Part shown: piece after piece, positions 11,972 through 22,406 of the stretch
Layout of the letters: each line of letters opens with the position of its first letter
Position numbering within the stretch: the stretch's first letter is position 1
Translations under genes and position numbers: made by a program
Source of the DNA: Cliona cf. orientalis
Lineage: Eukaryota; Porifera; Demospongiae; Clionaida; Clionaidae
DNA length: 64,000 nt
Direction: 5' to 3'
NCBI GenBank assembly: GCA_963930775.1
Contig: OZ005699.1
Location: 5,415,501-5,479,500, forward strand
The notes under the pieces: model-generated
Seen by the model: only the letters and a program-made list of their open reading frames with translations
What the model was told of the DNA's origin: nothing
The model's database searches: none

Positions 11972-12167
11972 TATACAGCAACCGCAAACCGGAAGTGATC
12001 AGGTGTGGCACACACAAAAAATCATTCATATGGGCTATGTATCACTTGTCAGCTTCCCTAAAAAGTCTATTTGCCAAGTCCAACAACAAATTATATATTA
12101 TGTGCACACAAGTTGCAATTACATTTTACACAGACCTCATGTTCAAAGCCTTGACGAATCATTGTTA

Positions 12168-12586
12168 CCCCGCGCGCATGCGCAAGGGGTAAAGTAATCT
12201 GTCGTGTCGTCGTTGTCGTTGTTGTTGTCGTTAGCAGAAAAATCGCCATATCTCAAGGTCTAGGCACCTGAGCGACTGATAAGCACAATGAATCAGTCTA
12301 ATTTGACGAAAAACGGGCTTCAGTGTGTTTCGAATCGAGGGATATGGTCCACGAGCGTCATAAATAGTGCCTTTTTGTTAGCCTTCGTAACCACGCCTAT
12401 CGCAGTGCCCACTCAATGCATTATGCATACAGGCCTTGTGCTTTCTGCTCATGCGCATAACATTGAATATTGTGGACTGGTAAAGGTCGTCAATAATGCT
12501 AATGGCACACGTCTGGCTGCAGCAACAAAAGCAGATCTATAGATAGCGCAATGTGCGCGCGGGGTATGTGCTCTATAGAGCTCTAG
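12168..12586 (+). repeat. Family A repeat, copy A2 (419 bp)
   Basis: Same orientation and layout as A1: CCCCGCGCGCATGCGCAAGG start, GTCGTTGTCGTTG-rich stretch, and GTGCTCTATAGAGCTCTAG end. It lies about 200 bp from the right end of the ISL2EU element. Confidence 0.8.
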
Positions 12587-14140
12587 TTGCACACCATTTC
12601 CTGCTGATGAGTATGTATGACATTGTGTGTACATACATAATATTATGCCAAATCTCAAGTTGCTTGCACATAATTTTAATTATAAGGCCGCTGAGAGTAT
12701 TACTAACATTTACTGATATGCTGCATGCTGCAGCTGTTGATGGCCACCTGAAATTCCAACAACATAATAATAATAATTATACTATCCAGCTGAAGCTACT
12801 GTAGCACCTTCCGGATGACCACCTGACTCCTTTATCAGAGGGGTAGGAGCAGGGGGGGGGGGGCAATGGCCCTCCACTTTTCTAGGAGGGGGGGCATAGC
12901 CCCTCCACTTTTCGAGTCTGAATTTTCTTATACTAATTAGCTAATATTTAGAAATTCATTGTGTATTTCATACCATGCATTGTTGAAGTAAACTTTCTTA
13001 CTACCTGAATGAGCCTAATTATACAGGAATAACTGATTCAAATTTTAGTCCCCAAAATGCCACAGAAAGCATCTGGTAATACCCAAAATCTCAAAATTTC
13101 TGGGGGAGCATGCCCCCAGACCCCCCTAGGAGAGCTGCAAGCAGCAGGGGCCTTCGGCCCCAACCTATTCTGCATCAGTTTGTATGCCCCCCCCCCCCCC
13201 CCCCCCACTTTTTTTATTGCTTCCTACCCTCTGTTTATCACTTGCAGTCACAGTTGTCATACCACCCCCAATGAGTACACCATATCCACAGTTGCAGCGG
13301 CACCCACCTATAATAATTATTATATTGAGCAATGGTTAAGATAATGTCGAGGACCCACTGTAATAATTATCCACTGTGGAAACTAGGTTGATTTCCTTGA
13401 TCCCTGTCAGCTGATGAAGTTGGAAGTTGTCTCTACTTTTCTAATGATATTATCAAATATTATTATCATTATAATTTATTATTATAGTAACAAGTCAAGT
13501 AGGTGTAATATTATAGCTATACCTATCAGAATTAACAACTCTTATAGACTTACCAATGAAAATTAATGTTGGCTTCGTAATAATCTGATGTCAAATGCTG
13601 ATGCTGAAGATACATTATAGGTATAGCTAACTTGCAGCTGCTGAGTATAAATTGTTAATAGTACTAGCTATACCTATAATACAAAGTACATGAACCTTAG
13701 TGGTTTGAACTTACCACAATTCAGAGTTTAATTAGCTATTACACCAAGTTATGTTGATATGACTGGTTGAGACTACACTTCTTGCAGATAATTAGTGAGA
13801 AATTAATCCAAGTTTATAATATCAAGACAGAGTCCCTTTGCACAATCATTAACATAATATTAATAAAATTATGCTACAATAAATATTATTATAAATACAG
13901 TAGCTATATAATATCAGAAATGTACGCAAATAATTATTAATGAACTGCTAAAAACAAGCTTTAGCTATAAGCTTAGAGCTACCTAGCTAGATGCGACACC
14001 TCAATATACAGCTTCAGAGTCGTCACAATCTCTCAATCTCTGTAGCTATATAGAGTATTACCGTGTGTGCGGATTAGGTGAGTATAGTGTATATTACAGA
14101 ACAGTATAAATAACAGACGGGTATACAAAATTTAATACAT
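12587..14140. other. Spacer with MITE debris and C20 tract
   Basis: No gene. At 12840-12920 there are repeated CCCTCCACTTTTC motifs around G runs. The motif CTGGGGGAGCATGCCCCC at 13097-13115 recurs inverted at 59218-59240, so both belong to one unnamed repeat family. C20 lies at 13187-13206. 13430-14100 is AT-rich and featureless to me. Confidence 0.45.
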
Positions 14141-14605
14141 TGGGCTATTCCAGATAATAGGCATACACCCCTATGGAGGAAGAGATTTATGTTCATTACC
14201 CTAAATACCAATTAAAGTGCAAAAGTAATCATCAAAACTAATCAAGTTGCTCATTTTACCCTATAAAACTAATCAATAATCTCGATTTCACCCTACAAAA
14301 CTAATTGTAATTCCTCCATACCCTGACCAGTTACTCCATCAATACTAGTTATTCACTGCCATGCCCCCTCAATACTTCATTACTATCTACAATGGTGACT
14401 ACAATACCTCATTAAAATCCACAAAAATGCCCTCAATACTTCATTAAATCACCCTAAGGCCACTCCAAATAAATTTCCTGTTTCCCGTCCACCGCCCGCA
14501 TCCTTTTCTGGCATGTCACAAAATTTTCCATTATTAGTACTTTTGTATGTATGCAATATCCGCATTTACTTTTGTACACGTAGTGTTCTTGCCTCAAGTG
14601 AGTGA

Positions 14606-14819
14606 TGTTATGTAGTGACTATTTAAACTGACACAGTGACGATGTATAATCTCAATAAGCAAATACAGTCAGTGGCGACAAATAGCTCGCCAATACAAAA
14701 ACCCAACTAACTCAGCAAAAGAAAAATGTCCTATATATAAATACAATATACGTAACTTACACATGACAGGAAATCAATTTACCACAAAAATGATGTACTA
14801 TTAATGTTCATACATTACA
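14606..14819 (-). repeat. 3' LTR of gypsy element
   Basis: 214 bp, TGTTATGTAGTG...CATACATTACA, identical to the copy at 18820-19033. On the minus strand it is the downstream LTR. Confidence 0.95.
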
Positions 14820-14832
14820 ACTCCTCCCACCT
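14820..14832 (-). promoter_or_regulatory. Polypurine tract
   Basis: Minus-strand AGGTGGGAGGAGT immediately precedes the 3' LTR and overlaps the gag-pol stop codon at 14831. Expected plus-strand primer for reverse transcription. Confidence 0.75.
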
Positions 14833-17800
14833 AGTCAAAAGTTATCTCTAAGCGTTCTGGTGGTTTACGTACACGACTGGGATAACGTGGTGAAATTGAA
14901 TCATTGGGAGGTGAATGAGTCGGGTTGCTAGGATCAGGGGCATGAGGTGATGAACCCGTAATGGGGAGAGTGATTTGCGGAATTGACTGTGGCGACAAAT
15001 CGGAAGTATCGGTAGGTGGTGGCTCGTATGTCACTTCAACGCATGGGTCTGAAATAGTCACTCGTTCACGAGTTGGGACCCCCTTACAGTCTAACAATTG
15101 GTCAATGTGGCGACTCCAAATCTGGCCCTGAACGTCTACTCGGTAAGAGACGGGTCCTGATTTCTCGACGATCACGCCTTGGAGCCATTTTGGTCCATCT
15201 CGAAGATTCCGAACAAGCACTGTCTGGCCAACATCGAAATTTCGATCCACACTTCCCGTATCATGAAAACGTTTTTGGTCCATCTGCTTCGTCTCCACAT
15301 GCCCTTGTACCGATGGCCGGAGTAAATCTAAACGTGTTCGCAATGACCGCTTCAGAAACAGTTCAGCGGGGGTCACACCAGTAGTCGAGTGTGGCGTTGT
15401 CCGATACATTAGAAGGAAACGAGCTAACTTCTGGACCATCGTACCAGGATCTCTCTCTGCGGCTTTCATAGAATGCTTAAAAGTCTGTACGAATCGTTCG
15501 GCAGCCCCGTTCGTTGCAGGGTGATAGGGAGCACTGAGTGTGTGGCGAATTCCATTAGCAACCATACATTCTTGAAACTCCTTTGATGTGAATTGGGGAC
15601 CATTATCAGAGACCAACTGTTGTGGAATACCATAAGCAGCAAATAAGTTTCTCAGAGCATCCAGTGTCTTCTCCGTGGTAGTTGTAGACATGGGAATGAC
15701 CTCGAGCCACTTGGAATGGGCATCCACGACAACCATGAACATCGAACCCATGAAAGGCCCCGCAAAATCAACATGTATTCGCTTCCACGGAGAGTCAGGC
15801 CAAGCCCATGGGTGGAGCACTGTAGTTGGGGGTTGATTTCGGACACTTTGACAAGCGTCACAGTCATGCACTCGCTGTTCAATCTGCTGATCGATGTTAG
15901 GCCACCATACGTGCGCTCGAGCCAGGCCCTTCATTCGTACCATTCCGGGATGTGTACAATGTAACTCCTCAAGTACCTTCGTCTGATGCACCGGGGGCAC
16001 CACTACTCGAACTCCCCACAGCAAACAACCAGCCTCCACGCTGAGCTCGTGTCGTTTGTGGAAATATGGCTTCAATTCGTCACTGTACTCGGCAGGCCAG
16101 CCTTTTTGAGTATAGAGTAGCACTTTGCTGAGGAGAGGGTCCGACAAAGTCGCTTGTTTCAGCTGTTTAGCATCAACGGGCAGAGTTTCTATCTGTTGAA
16201 GGTTGAAAATAGCTGCGTTCACCGCTGTAGGGTCCTCCCCTGTCTCGCAAGTTGGGAGAGGCAACCTCGAGAACCCATCGGCATTGCAGTGTTGAGCTGT
16301 TCCACGAAATTCCAGGTCGTACTGGTAGGCTGCCAACAAAATGGCCCAACGCTGAAGTCTGGCAGCAGCAAGAGTTGGTAAACCCTTCTTGGAGCCCAAA
16401 ATAGCCATCAAAGGTTGGTGATCTGTGACCAGAGTAAAACTACGCCCATATACAAATTGGTGGAATTTTTTTACACCATAGATCAATGCTAAACCTTCCT
16501 TTTCAATTTGGGCATAGTTGACTTCAGCAGAGGTAAGAGAACGAGAGGCATATGCTATGGGCCTTTCAGAGCCATCAGGGTAGACATGTGACAACACGGC
16601 CCCAATACCATATGAAGAGGCATCGCAATCCAATTTAAGTGGGAGTTTCTCATCGTAATGAACCAGTACTTCACTGGAGCTCAACTTGGCTTTTAGCTCC
16701 TGAAATGCTTCCTGGCACGCCTGACTCCACGTCCACTTTGCATCCTTGCAGAGGAGTCTGTTCAACGGGTGAGCAATACTTGATAAATTTCGGATAAACT
16801 TGCCGTAATAATTTACCAAACCCAGAAAAGATCGTAGTTCTGTCGTGTTTTTGGGCTCTGGGGCATTCACGATAGCGGCTACCTTCTCTGGGGTTGTATG
16901 TATCCCTTCAGCATCAATCAAGTACCCCAGATATTCAACAGATGGCTGCATGAAGGAACATTTCTCCCGCTTCAGTCTCAAACCATGCTCCTCCAACTTT
17001 GTCAGCACCTGCCCCAAGTTTTCCAAATGCTCTGCATCGGTAGTTCCACTTACAAGTATATCATCGATGTACACCACAACTTTTGGTATACCATTCAAAA
17101 TCTTTTCCATAATCTGTTGGAAAACGGCAGGAGCGGAAGCAATACCAAATGGTAGGCGACTGTAACGATACAAACCCTTGTGGGTATTTATCGTGACAAA
17201 TTGCCGGGAATCGGCCTCGAGCAAAACCTGCTGATAGGCATGGGACAGGTCTAATTTGGAGAATTTCTTTCCTCCGGCGAGCGTAGCAAAAAGATCTTCA
17301 GGTTTCGGAACTGGGTATTGGTCAACCTTGAGCGCTGGATTTACAGTGACCTTGTAGTCACCACACAACCGAATTGTCCCATTGGCCTTCTGCACGGGAA
17401 CGATTGGAGCGGCCCAGTCACTATATTGGACCTTCTCAATGACTCCCAAAGTTTCGAGCCGCTCGAGATCTTGCTCAATAGCACCTTTCAGCGAATAGGG
17501 CACAGAACGTGGCTTGAAGAATTTTGGAATGGCCCCAGGTCTCACGAACAACTTGGCTTCGAAACCCTTTAAGGTACCGAGCTCCTTGCGAAAAACGGCT
17601 TGATGCGTCGACAATAACTCTTCAAGTTCTGTAGAGACTCGTTTAATGGAGCCCCAATCCAGCTTCAACTTCTGCAGCCAATTACGACCAAAAAGAGAGG
17701 GTCCCCTGCCGCTGACAACGAGCAAAGGTAGGGTGCATTCCTGACCCCTATAGCGAACTTGGGCCGTCATCTCCCCCAAAACCGTCAGCCTTTCACCAGT

Positions 17801-18801
17801 GTAGGTCTTCAATCGAACATCGGAGGGGGTGAGCTTGGTGTTAGGAAAATGTTCACGCAAAGTCTGGTCGGAAATAAGTGAAACAGAGGCACCCGTATCG
17901 AGCTCCATTGGTAGACTGACAGTATTCACCTCTGGCGTTATGGTGATGCTGGGTTCAGACAACTGATTCTTCACCATCTGGATGTTGAATAAAGGCAGTT
18001 CATCTGTCTCTATGGCAGCTGGGTGCTCCTCTTGCTCCACTAAATCAGCTCTGTGGTCTGCACCTGCAGGGCCAGGGTTATTCTTATCACCCTTGCACAT
18101 CTTGGCTATGTGGCCTAGCTTCCCACATGACCTACATCGCTTGCGTCGATAAAAACAATTATCCGGTGAATGGTTGTTCTTGCCGCAACGAAAACATTGG
18201 CTCCTCTGCGGGTTCTTGGCCACGAAATTTACAGGAGTGCCGCCAGATGGAGGTGTGACCTTGAGGGTAGCTTGCACTTCGCCTGCCTGCCTTATGGCCG
18301 TTTCCATTCCTTGGGCTATCGAGTAGGCCTTGTCGAGTGTTAGCTTCTTCTCGGTAAGCAACTTGGTCTGTATCTTTTCGCTACGGACTCCCAGCATGAG
18401 TCGGTCCGTAAGTGCTTCGTCCAGATTGGTTCCAAAATCGCACTTATCAGCAAGTTTCCTGAACTCTGCGACGTATTGGGCAACAGTTTCACCCTCGGCT
18501 TGGGTTCGTCGATGAAAATTAAACCTTTCAACTGTCACCAGGGGTTCAGGCTTCAGATGGTCCTTCATGGCCTTCACTAATTCGGCGTATGACTTACTAG
18601 ATGGCTTTGCTGGCGCGATCAAATTTCTCAATAGTGAATAGGTCCTAGCGCCGATGACTGTTAAAAATACAGCCCGTTTCCTGTCATATCGGTATCGACG
18701 TTGTTTGCCACGAAGAACTGCTCGATGCGTTCAGTGTATTGTTCCCAATCGTCGGCTCCCGGTTGGAACGCTTCGATTTGTCCAATAGTACCGGTAGCCA
18801 T
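14831..18801 (-). CDS. Gag-pol polyprotein, Ty3/gypsy
   Basis: A start ATG at 18801, directly after the primer-binding site, opens the capsid region. One frame change in a short homopolymer at about 18677-18679 separates this N-terminus from the 1,266-codon frame (18631-14831). That frame carries the rest of Gag and two CCHC knuckles (about residues 146-179, CFRCGKNNH and CRSCGKLGH). It continues with an aspartic protease (LDTGAS) and a reverse transcriptase with YIDDILVSG. RNase H (LDCDASSYGIGAVL) and integrase follow. The integrase has an HHCC finger, a DDE core (HVDFAG, SDNGPQF, a late Glu in TNGAAERF) and a GPxxYRV module near the C-terminus. No envelope gene. Gag and Pol share a frame here. 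The frame change may be sequence error, because everything downstream is intact. Confidence 0.93.
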
Positions 18802-18819
18802 CCCGTCCTCGTCACCAGT
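18802..18819 (-). other. Primer-binding site
   Basis: Minus-strand ACTGGTGACGAGGACGGG directly follows the 5' LTR. The TGG suits pairing with a tRNA 3' CCA end. The tRNA identity was not determined. Confidence 0.6.
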
Positions 18820-19033
18820 TGTTATGTAGTGACTATTTAAACTGACACAGTGACGATGTATAATCTCAATAAGCAAATACAGTCAGTGGCGACAAATAGC
18901 TCGCCAATACAAAAACCCAACTAACTCAGCAAAAGAAAAATGTCCTATATATAAATACAATATACGTAACTTACACATGACAGGAAATCAATTTACCACA
19001 AAAATGATGTACTATTAATGTTCATACATTACA
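18820..19033 (-). repeat. 5' LTR of gypsy element
   Basis: Identical partner of 14606-14819. It should contain the promoter and start of transcription; I see no canonical TATA that I would stake a call on. Confidence 0.95.
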
Positions 19034-19234
19034 AGTGATAATTAATTAGTTTAAGTGTTTCCTGTAGGCCTTGCTACTATGTAAATAATGGAATATACCG
19101 CCCACCCGCATACTACATTAGTTGTTTCCAGGACGGGAAACAGGAAATTTATTTGGAGTGGCCTAAATCTTGACCCTGCAATACTAATCAACCTTCCTCC
19201 ATAGGGGTGTATCCTCATTATCTGGAATAGCCCA

Positions 19235-19592
19235 TTAGCATATAGCACAATTTCGAAGGCTAGCCTTGCCCTGAAATTCATGGCATACACTAGACTGGCT
19301 TTCAGGTTTAGGGCTGGTTCATTCACCATCCCACAGTGATGGCTTGGTCATTGCCAAATGCATGTAGCTCATGCAACAAACTGGCATACACAAGTTTATT
19401 TACCTCGTTTCGATCAGGGTGAGTGCGGCTTCGCTGGACTCCACCTAGTGAAGACAGGCTGTCCTTAGGCTAGCGAACTCTAAATGTAGTGCCCAACTCT
19501 ATCCTGTAGCTAGTAGCTAGTGCCGCTCTTGGACCGATCGCTTGGATGTCCTCAGTAGCTTACGTTCTGATATGCATTAGCCAAGGCCAAGG
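19235..19592. other. Spacer without gene
   Basis: Nothing supported; mixed sequence between the retrotransposon cluster and the next MITE. Confidence 0.4.
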
Positions 19593-20016
19593 CAGGGGCG
19601 GATCTAGGGGGGGGGGGGGGGTTCAGGGGGTTGCAACCCCCCAAACGATTTTGAGCAGCCCCTCCCACTTATATACAAGGCTTACTATAGCTTGGCACAG
19701 TAGTTGACACTGTATGGTTAGCAGCAGACAAGCTGTGTAGTACATAATTGGCCTCAAACCAACAGGTGGTGCACGGTGGTTAGCGGTACACCCTGAACAT
19801 GGCTTCAGCTATGAATAATCTACTATAGACCACAAGAGTCAGCTGTGGTGCTAGGGGTGGTAAAGCTACAGTGTTACAGTACCTTACTAGGCACTCTGGG
19901 GCGCGAGAAGATGATTAAAGGTGGGCGTGGCTCATTAAAAGTGGGCGTGGCCACAAAAATTTACGCGTAATTATATCTACAACCCCACCATACTAAAAAT
20001 CCTAGATCCGCCCCTG
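19593..20016. repeat. MITE with CAGGGGCGGATCTAGG ends (hAT-like)
   Basis: CAGGGGCGGATCTAGG at 19593 is matched inverted by CCTAGATCCGCCCCTG ending at 20016. TIRs of this type are common on hAT-related non-autonomous elements. A G run follows the left TIR. GTGGGCGTGG motifs recur at 19920-19950. Flanking 8-mers do not match well, so the copy is old. Confidence 0.7.
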
Positions 20017-20412
20017 TAAGGTGACCTTCGCACAACCCCGAACAAACCTGCAGGTATGCTCGTTTGTCTTTATTAATTAGTACGCGGTATCCGCGATTGG
20101 GCGAATGCGTCATAGCCTGCGATCGAGTTTGTACAGACTAAATGGACGTACGTGAAATACGGGACTTCCCCCGCGCGTTAAAACCACTAAATCTAGCATT
20201 TACTCGGATATGAAAGTAAAACTGAAAATTCTGCCCACAATATTTTTGAAGACTTTTCATTCTGTCCATGAATATATAAATTTTATCTCATAAAACCCTT
20301 CATACGGCTAGATAAGTTAATTATTTACATTACATTACATTACATTACATTACTCATATGGAAATTCTTTTATCTTATCCAGGTGTAATAATTAATTATT
20401 TAAATATACTTT
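20017..20412. other. Spacer; (ATTAC)n microsatellite
   Basis: No gene. Pentanucleotide ATTAC repeats lie at about 20328-20353; the same unit occurs at 24775-24795. Confidence 0.5.
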
Positions 20413-20657
20413 TTTTTCTACTTAGTGTTTAACAAGGCGACCAGAACACTAAGCAGATGGCTTCCCTGTACAAACATATGGGAAATTTCAAAGGGCCGTA
20501 ACTTCATTTCTAAGGCGTGAATCAAAATTCTTTCTGGTCAAATCTCTAGTTTCGACCCATTCTGCGTGCCCATGTAAAAATTATGTCCCCAGATACTCCC
20601 AAATCCCCCATGAATTACATTATTTAAGTTTTGTTTTCTTTTCTACTTAGTGTTTAA
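20413..20657. repeat. Family B MITE, copy B2
   Basis: TTTTTTTCTACTTAGTGTTTAACAAGG directly joins an end-like AACACTAAGCAG. The family interior follows (ATATGGGAAATTTCAAAGGGC, ATTTCTAAGGCGTGAATC) and the copy ends TTCTACTTAGTGTTTAAA. The junction at 20410-20455 suggests two termini back to back. Confidence 0.65.
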
Positions 20658-21030
20658 ATTTTTTTTTTTTAAGTCGTTGCGGTTAATAGTTAAGAAAGAA
20701 TGCTTTGATCTTGCTTTGATGTGGGCAATTACCGGTCTTTTCTTCAGGGGCCACTTCCGGTCGCTAATTACACGCGCATAATCATCCCTGGCCGATTCTG
20801 GACACGCCCACCTTCGACCAAAAGCACTCGTATGGCCTCTTCGGCCACGCCGCCCCTTCACGATTCGCTAATTGAATTAGCCAATCCTGATGCTCACGCC
20901 CACGCACTTTAATGCTACCTTAAGTCTGCGATCATCGAACACAGTATGAGACTCTATTTCTGTCACTTCGGTGACAGTCATCGATAGGTTTGCTTGATGA
21001 TGGCAAACGGGGCGTGGCAAGTGTACTCGT
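20658..21030. other. Spacer without gene
   Basis: Two overlapping short frames on opposite strands (20643-20912) have no recognisable domain. Nothing else seen. Confidence 0.35.
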
Positions 21031-21746
21031 CAAGAGCCACAAAATTTTGACCTACGAAAATTAAATTTTGAGGCTAAATCCGAGGGATCCGCAACGAAAG
21101 AAATCTCGTACACCTTGCTTAGAAATCAATGGAAATCAGCAGAAATCCACAGAAATCAATCAAGAAATCATGCATCCTGTGAAATCGCTTGCGGTTATGA
21201 ATCCGCCTACCTTTATATAATTATACTTAGCTACTGATTGCCTGAGGCTGGACTCATGATATGATGCAATGAATGGTTTCACCAAGATTGACTGTATCAC
21301 GAGTTGCAAAATGAAGAACGTTTAGCTATTTGGTGCTTTCGGTTAGCTACTTTCGACAGGCATGGATGTTCAAGAGCCTGTACACAATAAATTTTAGATC
21401 TTTTGTGCATTTTATATAATTTGTCATGCACTTATACTATCAGGCGTATTCATATTAAACTTTCATTTATCCCAGAGATCAGTAATTAGAAATCCAAAAT
21501 GGTAAGAAATCATCGAAATCAAAGCAGAAATCAAACACTAGGAGGGAAATCTGGTCTGAAATCGGATATCTTGTCTGAAATCAGAAATCAACCATCACTA
21601 GAAATCATAGCTGAAATCAGGAAATCTGTGTTTGAAATCTTGTGATTTGGAAATCTCGTACGCCAAAATGGATCGTTGCGGACCCCTCGGCTAAATCTTA
21701 CTTTTCACGAAAATTAATACCCTCGAAAGTTTCCCACTTTACGGTA
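21030..21746. repeat. Older MITE split by the GAAATC element
   Basis: Sequence around ACCTACGAAAATTAAATTTTGAG (21048-21072) and the inverted CACGAAAATTAATACCC (21707-21725) flank the inner element. The right end ...TTTCCCACTTTACGGTA resembles the TACCGTATAGCGG family end. The left boundary is unclear. Confidence 0.4.
21081..21689. mobile_element. MITE composed of GAAATC units, 8-bp duplication
   Basis: TIRs CGAGGG(A/G)TCCGCAACGA start at 21081 and end at 21689. Both sides carry the direct duplication GCTAAATC (21073-21080, 21690-21697), typical of hAT or P-like insertions. About 20 GAAATC hexamers, irregularly spaced and all on the + strand, make up much of the interior (21105-21190, 21485-21655). 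No ORF. Confidence 0.8.
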
Positions 21747-22406
21747 TTCTTCCACAGCTAAGGCACCAGTCTCACGTAAATCAACCGTAGCTCCTTCAAA
21801 TGCTGGCACTGCTTTGCCAGTGGGCCATGGTGAATTAGAAAAAAAAAGAAAGAAAGAATTCGGCTCTTGCTATGATATACTTTCCGGTACTCCAAGCACT
21901 AAATCTTGGGTACCGGTGCCGGTACGGTAGACAGTGTTTATGAGAACTAAGGTGAGAGGTCCAGACAGTCTTGAGTTACCGTATCTGATCTAATTAACGC
22001 GCCATGAAAAAAATAATTACAAATGCTGGGTGGCGCGCCATTAGAGCCTGAAACTTATCCTTCGCGACCAGGTGGCGCGCAAAATTTGTACACAAAAGTA
22101 TAGGGACGCGTGGGTGGGCGCATTTAAATAGAGCGTGAAAATTGCACTTCAGGCCAAGGTGGCGCATCTATTAGAGAGGTGCATTTAGATCGGATACGGT
22201 AAGCCCTGGAAGGACAAACGTTAACCCCTAGCGCATGCGCGCGGGGTAATCACAATACGTACGCTTTCACACTCCCACTCTCGGTAGGGTGTGAAGAACA
22301 AGTCGGCAATGCAAGGTGTACTAGACCCTCGTGAATGGACCACTAATTTTGAGGCGAACGCTCACCGAAAATTTTTTTTACGCATCCCACCGTATGCTGG
22401 CTGATC
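21747..22406. other. Upstream region of kinase gene
   Basis: No gene. GCGCGCCA-type words recur at 22000-22180 (GGTGGCGCGC, TTAACGCGCCATG), possibly a decayed repeat. A family A terminal-like motif, GCGCATGCGCGCGGGGTAA, lies at 22231-22249. The kinase promoter should lie here; no clear TATA box was found. Confidence 0.4.

Larger units (their letters stand above)
7703..11973. mobile_element. ISL2EU-type DNA transposon with two convergent genes
   Basis: The 4,267-bp element spans 7705-11971 and is flanked by TA at 7703-7704 and 11972-11973, consistent with a 2-bp target duplication. Terminal inverted repeats start GACCC(G/A)TTGCACGT. A second inverted block at TIR offset 43-44 reads GCCGCCA(CG/TA)TTGGAGGAC. 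It carries a forward gene (7820-9930; SWIM, YqaJ nuclease, PHD) and a reverse gene (11861-9982; THAP, DDE_4 transposase), whose stop codons are 51 bp apart. A transposase plus a YqaJ nuclease is, to my knowledge, the hallmark of ISL2EU elements. Defects are one in-frame TAA and one frameshift in the transposase gene and one frameshift in the nuclease gene, so this copy looks recently active but is perhaps not functional as sequenced. Confidence 0.88.
14606..19033 (-). mobile_element. Young Ty3/gypsy LTR retrotransposon
   Basis: A complete 4,428-bp element with LTRs at 14606-14819 and 18820-19033 (214 bp each, TG...CA, no differences seen on reading). It is flanked by the 5-bp duplication AGTGA (14601-14605, 19034-19038). 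Identical LTRs imply very recent insertion. A primer-binding site, a polypurine tract and one gag-pol reading frame are all present on the minus strand. It landed inside MITE D1. Confidence 0.95.
14458..19163. mobile_element. Family D Harbinger-like MITE, copy D1, split by LTR element
   Basis: TIR GGCCACTCCAAATAAATTTC at 14458 is inverted at 19144-19163, with TAA on both outer sides (14455-14457, 19164-19166). A 3-bp TWA duplication is the PIF/Harbinger signature. Without the LTR retrotransposon and its AGTGA duplication the MITE would be about 270 bp. Two more copies are in the window (48272-49649, 59311-59873). Confidence 0.75.
14141..19234. repeat. Outer inverted-repeat element, interrupted
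   Basis: TGGGCTATTCCAGATAAT at 14141-14158, then TACACCCCTATGGAGGA, reappears inverted at 19193-19234. The left half contains degenerate ACCCTAnAAAACTAATCA units (14200-14340). The arms enclose MITE D1 and the LTR retrotransposon. A related start, GGCTATTCCAGATAATTAC, lies at 45650-45668. Target duplication not identified. Confidence 0.6.

Noticed and set aside
15073..17572. Forward frames across the retrotransposon
   Set aside because: They are antisense shadows of the 1,266-codon gag-pol frame.
21081..21689. Possible CRISPR-like repeat array (GAAATC)
   Set aside because: Units are hexamers at irregular spacing inside a TIR-bounded element of a eukaryotic genome; no fixed repeat-spacer structure.
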